Below, piece by piece: positions 62,099 to 64,000 of a stretch of 64,000 nucleotides of DNA (position 1 is the first letter of the stretch; each line of letters begins with the position of its first letter). Position numbers and translations under genes: made by a program. The notes under the pieces are model-generated. The model made no database searches. It was not told the origin of the DNA and was given only the letters and a program-made list of their open reading frames with translations. Origin of the DNA: Acidovorax sp. SUPP3334 (GTDB taxonomy: Bacteria > Pseudomonadota > Gammaproteobacteria > Burkholderiales > Burkholderiaceae_C); the NCBI RefSeq assembly GCF_030159055.1, contig NZ_BQXQ01000002.1, positions 122,784 through 186,783 on the forward strand. The letters are read 5' to 3'.

Positions 62099-63307
62099 AT
62101 GTCCACTTCGATCGAAGCCTCTGCGAGCGCCGTCCATCCCGATGCCGCCAGTGCCCCGTCGCTTGCCGCTCGGCCCATCCTGGAATGGCTGTCGTCACAG
62201 GAACACGCGATGTTCGACCGCCTGCGCGATGTGGTGAACACCGACAGCGGCAGCGGACACGTGCCAGGCGTGCAGCGAGTGGCCGCGCTGCTGCGCGGGC
62301 ACCTGGAGGCAGCGGGCATCGCGGTCGAAACCCGGCCGCAGCCGGGGTGGGGCGAATGCCTGCTGGCCCGCATTCCGGGCAGCGACCCGGCGGCTACGGG
62401 TCACCTGCAGCTCATGGGTCACATGGACACGGTGTTTCCCCTGGGCACGGCCGCCGAGCGTCCCTGGCGGGTCGAGGCCGGCAAGGCCTTCGGCCCCGGC
62501 GTGGCCGACATGAAATCCGGTCTGGTGATGAACGTCTTCGTGGCCGAGGCCCTGGCCCGGTTCGGCGGCAATGCGTCGCCCGTGCACCTGTTCTTCTCCT
62601 GCGATGAAGAAGTGGGCTCGCCTGCCTGCCGCACGGTGATCCGTGAAATCTCCCAGGGCGCGCGCGCCGTGCTCAATGCCGAGCCGGGCCGCATCTCGGG
62701 CAATGTGGTGGTCGAGCGCAAGGGCTCGTACCGCATCGATTTCGAGGTGCAGGGCGTAGCGGCGCACGCGGGCATCAACCCCGCCCAGGGCGCCAGCGCC
62801 ATCGAGGCCCTGGCGCGCAAGACCGTGGCACTGCACGCGCTCAACGGCTGCGAGCCGGGTGTGACGCTCAACGTCGGCTTCATCCAGGGCGGCATGGCCT
62901 CCAACGTGGTCGCGCCGCTGGCGAAGGCCCATCTGGACCTGCGCTACACGGCGGAAAACGACCTGGACGCCGTGCTGGCCCGCATCCGCGCCATCATCGA
63001 AGAAGAATCGCTGCCCCGCACCAGTGGCCGCATCGTGGAGCAGACCGGCACGCTGCCCATGGCAAAAACACCGCCCGAACTGCTGGCCGCCTACCAGCGC
63101 AGCGCGGCCCAGGTCGGCTTTGCGGTCGAGGGCGAATTCACCGGCGGGGCCGCCGACAGCGGCATCACCTCGTCGATGGGCATTGCCTCGCTGTGCGCGC
63201 TGGGCCCGGTGGGCGGATATGCCCACAGCGAGCGCGAGTTCTGCGACCTGAGCACTTTCGTGCCCCGCGCTCAGGCGCTCGCGCTCACCCTGCTCGCGCT
63301 GGGTTGA
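62099..63307 (+). CDS. M20 family metallopeptidase, glutamate carboxypeptidase (CPG2) type
   Basis: A 402-residue zinc hydrolase. Metal and catalytic residues: the LMGHMDTVFP motif (His and Asp), GPGVADMKSGLVM (bridging Asp), FFSCDEEVGSPACR (catalytic Glu-Glu) and the C-terminal GPVGGYAHSEREF with His. The dimerisation domain lies in between (AAHAGINPAQGASAIEAL). It has no signal peptide in this start, so it would be cytosolic; CPG2-type enzymes remove C-terminal glutamate from folate-like or peptide substrates. Next to it, a Bug receptor gene may have supplied the substrate before it was broken by an insertion element. Confidence 0.9.
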   Translation: MSTSIEASASAVHPDAASAPSLAARPILEWLSSQEHAMFDRLRDVVNTDSGSGHVPGVQRVAALLRGHLEAAGIAVETRPQPGWGECLLARIPGSDPAATGHLQLMGHMDTVFPLGTAAERPWRVEAGKAFGPGVADMKSGLVMNVFVAEALARFGGNASPVHLFFSCDEEVGSPACRTVIREISQGARAVLNAEPGRISGNVVVERKGSYRIDFEVQGVAAHAGINPAQGASAIEALARKTVALHALNGCEPGVTLNVGFIQGGMASNVVAPLAKAHLDLRYTAENDLDAVLARIRAIIEEESLPRTSGRIVEQTGTLPMAKTPPELLAAYQRSAAQVGFAVEGEFTGGAADSGITSSMGIASLCALGPVGGYAHSEREFCDLSTFVPRAQALALTLLALG

Positions 63308-63374
63308 TAGCCGGCTCGCACGCCGCAGCCCTCCCGTTTTTACCGTTTGCCTTTTCATTTGCCATCGCCCCTGC

Positions 63375-63738
63375 CATGCCTTTTCGCACCGCCCTTTCCT
63401 CGCCCGACGCCCGCCCCCTGACCCGCCGCCAGATCCTGGCCTCCAGCCTCGGGCTGGGCCTGGCCGGCCTGCCCGCCATGGCCAGCCACGCGGCAGAGAC
63501 GTATCCGGCGCGCCCGATCACGCTCGTCGTGCCGTTCCCGCCCGGTGGCTCGGTGGACGTGATGGCGCGGCAATACGCCGAGCCGCTCGGCCGCATCCTG
63601 GGCGTGCCCATGGTCATCGACAACAAGCCCGGCGCGGGCGGATCGATCGGCGCGCAGTTCGTGGCCCGCTCCAGGGCCGATGGCTACACGCTCGTGGTCT
63701 CGTCGCAGAGCAGCCACCTAGCTGTGATGTCTCAATAG
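63375..63738 (+). pseudogene. Bug-type receptor gene cut by an IS481-family element
   Basis: The first about 116 residues are a normal TctC/Bug receptor: leader TRRQILASSLGLGLAGLPAM, then ARPITLVVPFPPGGSVDVMA and PMVIDNKPGAGGSIGAQFVA to VVSSQSSHLA. The next codons are from the inserted element and a stop comes at 63738. The remaining two thirds of the gene, if kept, would lie beyond the right edge behind the element. It follows the M20 gene by 67 bp and was probably cotranscribed with it. Confidence 0.85.
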
Positions 63739-64000
63739 GTTGTTCACCCGAATGGGTCTGGGAAACTGGAGTTACTGAGAAGTCAGTAACTTGGGGAACA
63801 TTGATCGCCTCGAAAACCGCATGAATGCTGGCTTTCTTGTCTTGGCGTGCTCGGCAAGTTACCGTCTTATGAGTAACACGCTTCAGAGTCACAGAGGGAT
63901 CCCACCGGATGAACAGCCATAAGAATGCCAGATTGACATTGGAAGGTCGCAAGTTGCTTGTCCAGCGCATCGCAGGGTTGGGGCTGATGCCTGCCGCCGA
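63723..64000 (+). mobile_element. IS481-family insertion sequence, left end (truncated by window)
   Basis: The end TGTGATGTCTCAATAGGTTG matches the well-known IS481 terminal sequence (TCAATAGGTTGT core). It is preceded by CCTAGC (63717-63722), fitting the NCTAGN target of IS481, which is duplicated on insertion. An internal inverted repeat GTTACTGA-N4-TCAGTAAC lies at 63771-63790. The transposase starts at 63909 and the element runs off the right edge. Confidence 0.88.
63909..64000 (+). CDS. IS481 family transposase, N-terminal fragment
   Basis: About 30 residues are visible, starting MNSHKNARLTLEGRKLLVQR and continuing IAGLGLMPAA. The (N/T)HKNARLT start followed by a helix-turn-helix is typical of IS481 transposases. 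The DDE domain lies beyond the window. The leader between the element end and this ATG is 186 bp, longer than I would expect for this family. Confidence 0.85.
   Translation, partial: MNSHKNARLTLEGRKLLVQRIAGLGLMPAA

Noticed and set aside
63614..63970. Minus-strand frame at the right edge
   Set aside because: Antisense to the Bug receptor fragment and the insertion element; no family similarity.

Overview
The window is 64 kb of high-GC DNA with dense coding and short intergenic gaps, and it looks like a chromosomal segment of a betaproteobacterium of the Comamonadaceae, most likely Acidovorax or a close relative. This rests on gene content (Bug-type tripartite tricarboxylate receptors, BPSS1780-family membrane protein, polA–DUF2782–thrB order, algZR beside argH) and on an interspersed palindromic repeat of a type I associate with this family. 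The genus is inference. I see no rRNA, tRNA or CRISPR array.

Layout. 1–6.6 kb: partial dinB, a chemotaxis receptor, then a leftward ECF sigma / anti-sigma / DUF3034 outer-membrane protein / secreted truncated globin group. 6.6–15.3 kb: FMN-dependent 2-hydroxyacid dehydrogenase, EamA exporter, penicillin-binding protein 1C, SnoaL-like and RaiA-like proteins, a TerB-like protein and a NhaR-type LysR regulator. 15.3–24.1 kb: an orphan TRAP receptor, a small hypothetical, a BPSL0067/STY0301 pair (candidate peptidoglycan hydrolase and immunity protein) and a 1995-residue alpha-2-macroglobulin. 24.2–36 kb: OpgC-like acyltransferase, SGNH hydrolase, TPR membrane protein, rhomboid protease, Bug receptor, argH with divergent algZ/algR-type two-component genes, ZIP metal transporter and dienelactone hydrolase.

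36–42.4 kb: a GbsR/MarR regulator with a perfect 30-bp palindromic operator that recurs before the next operon (DUF393, SDR, DoxX-like, DUF2269), followed by a probable D-amino-acid unit (GltI-like receptor, Asp/Glu racemase, divergent DadA-like dehydrogenase) whose promoter region carries two inverted copies of a composite motif. 42.4–45.3 kb: a frameshifted LysR gene and a candidate M15 peptidase effector followed by two exported proteins. 45.4–50.6 kb: polA, DUF2782, thrB and a BPSS1780 membrane protein. 50.7–58.4 kb: phoX behind a Pho box, then a Fur-box-controlled iron operon (imelysin, di-heme oxidase, second imelysin, DUF1513). 58.5–64 kb: uvrD, an RpiR regulator divergent from an M20 peptidase, and a Bug receptor gene cut by an IS481-family element running off the right edge.

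The strongest leads are the two orphan peptidoglycan-hydrolase/exported-partner loci, the duplicated GbsR operator, the nested inverted motifs in the gltI/dadA promoter beside a broken regulator, the ECF-linked secreted globin, and the repeat family, three of whose seven copies lie inside protein-coding genes.
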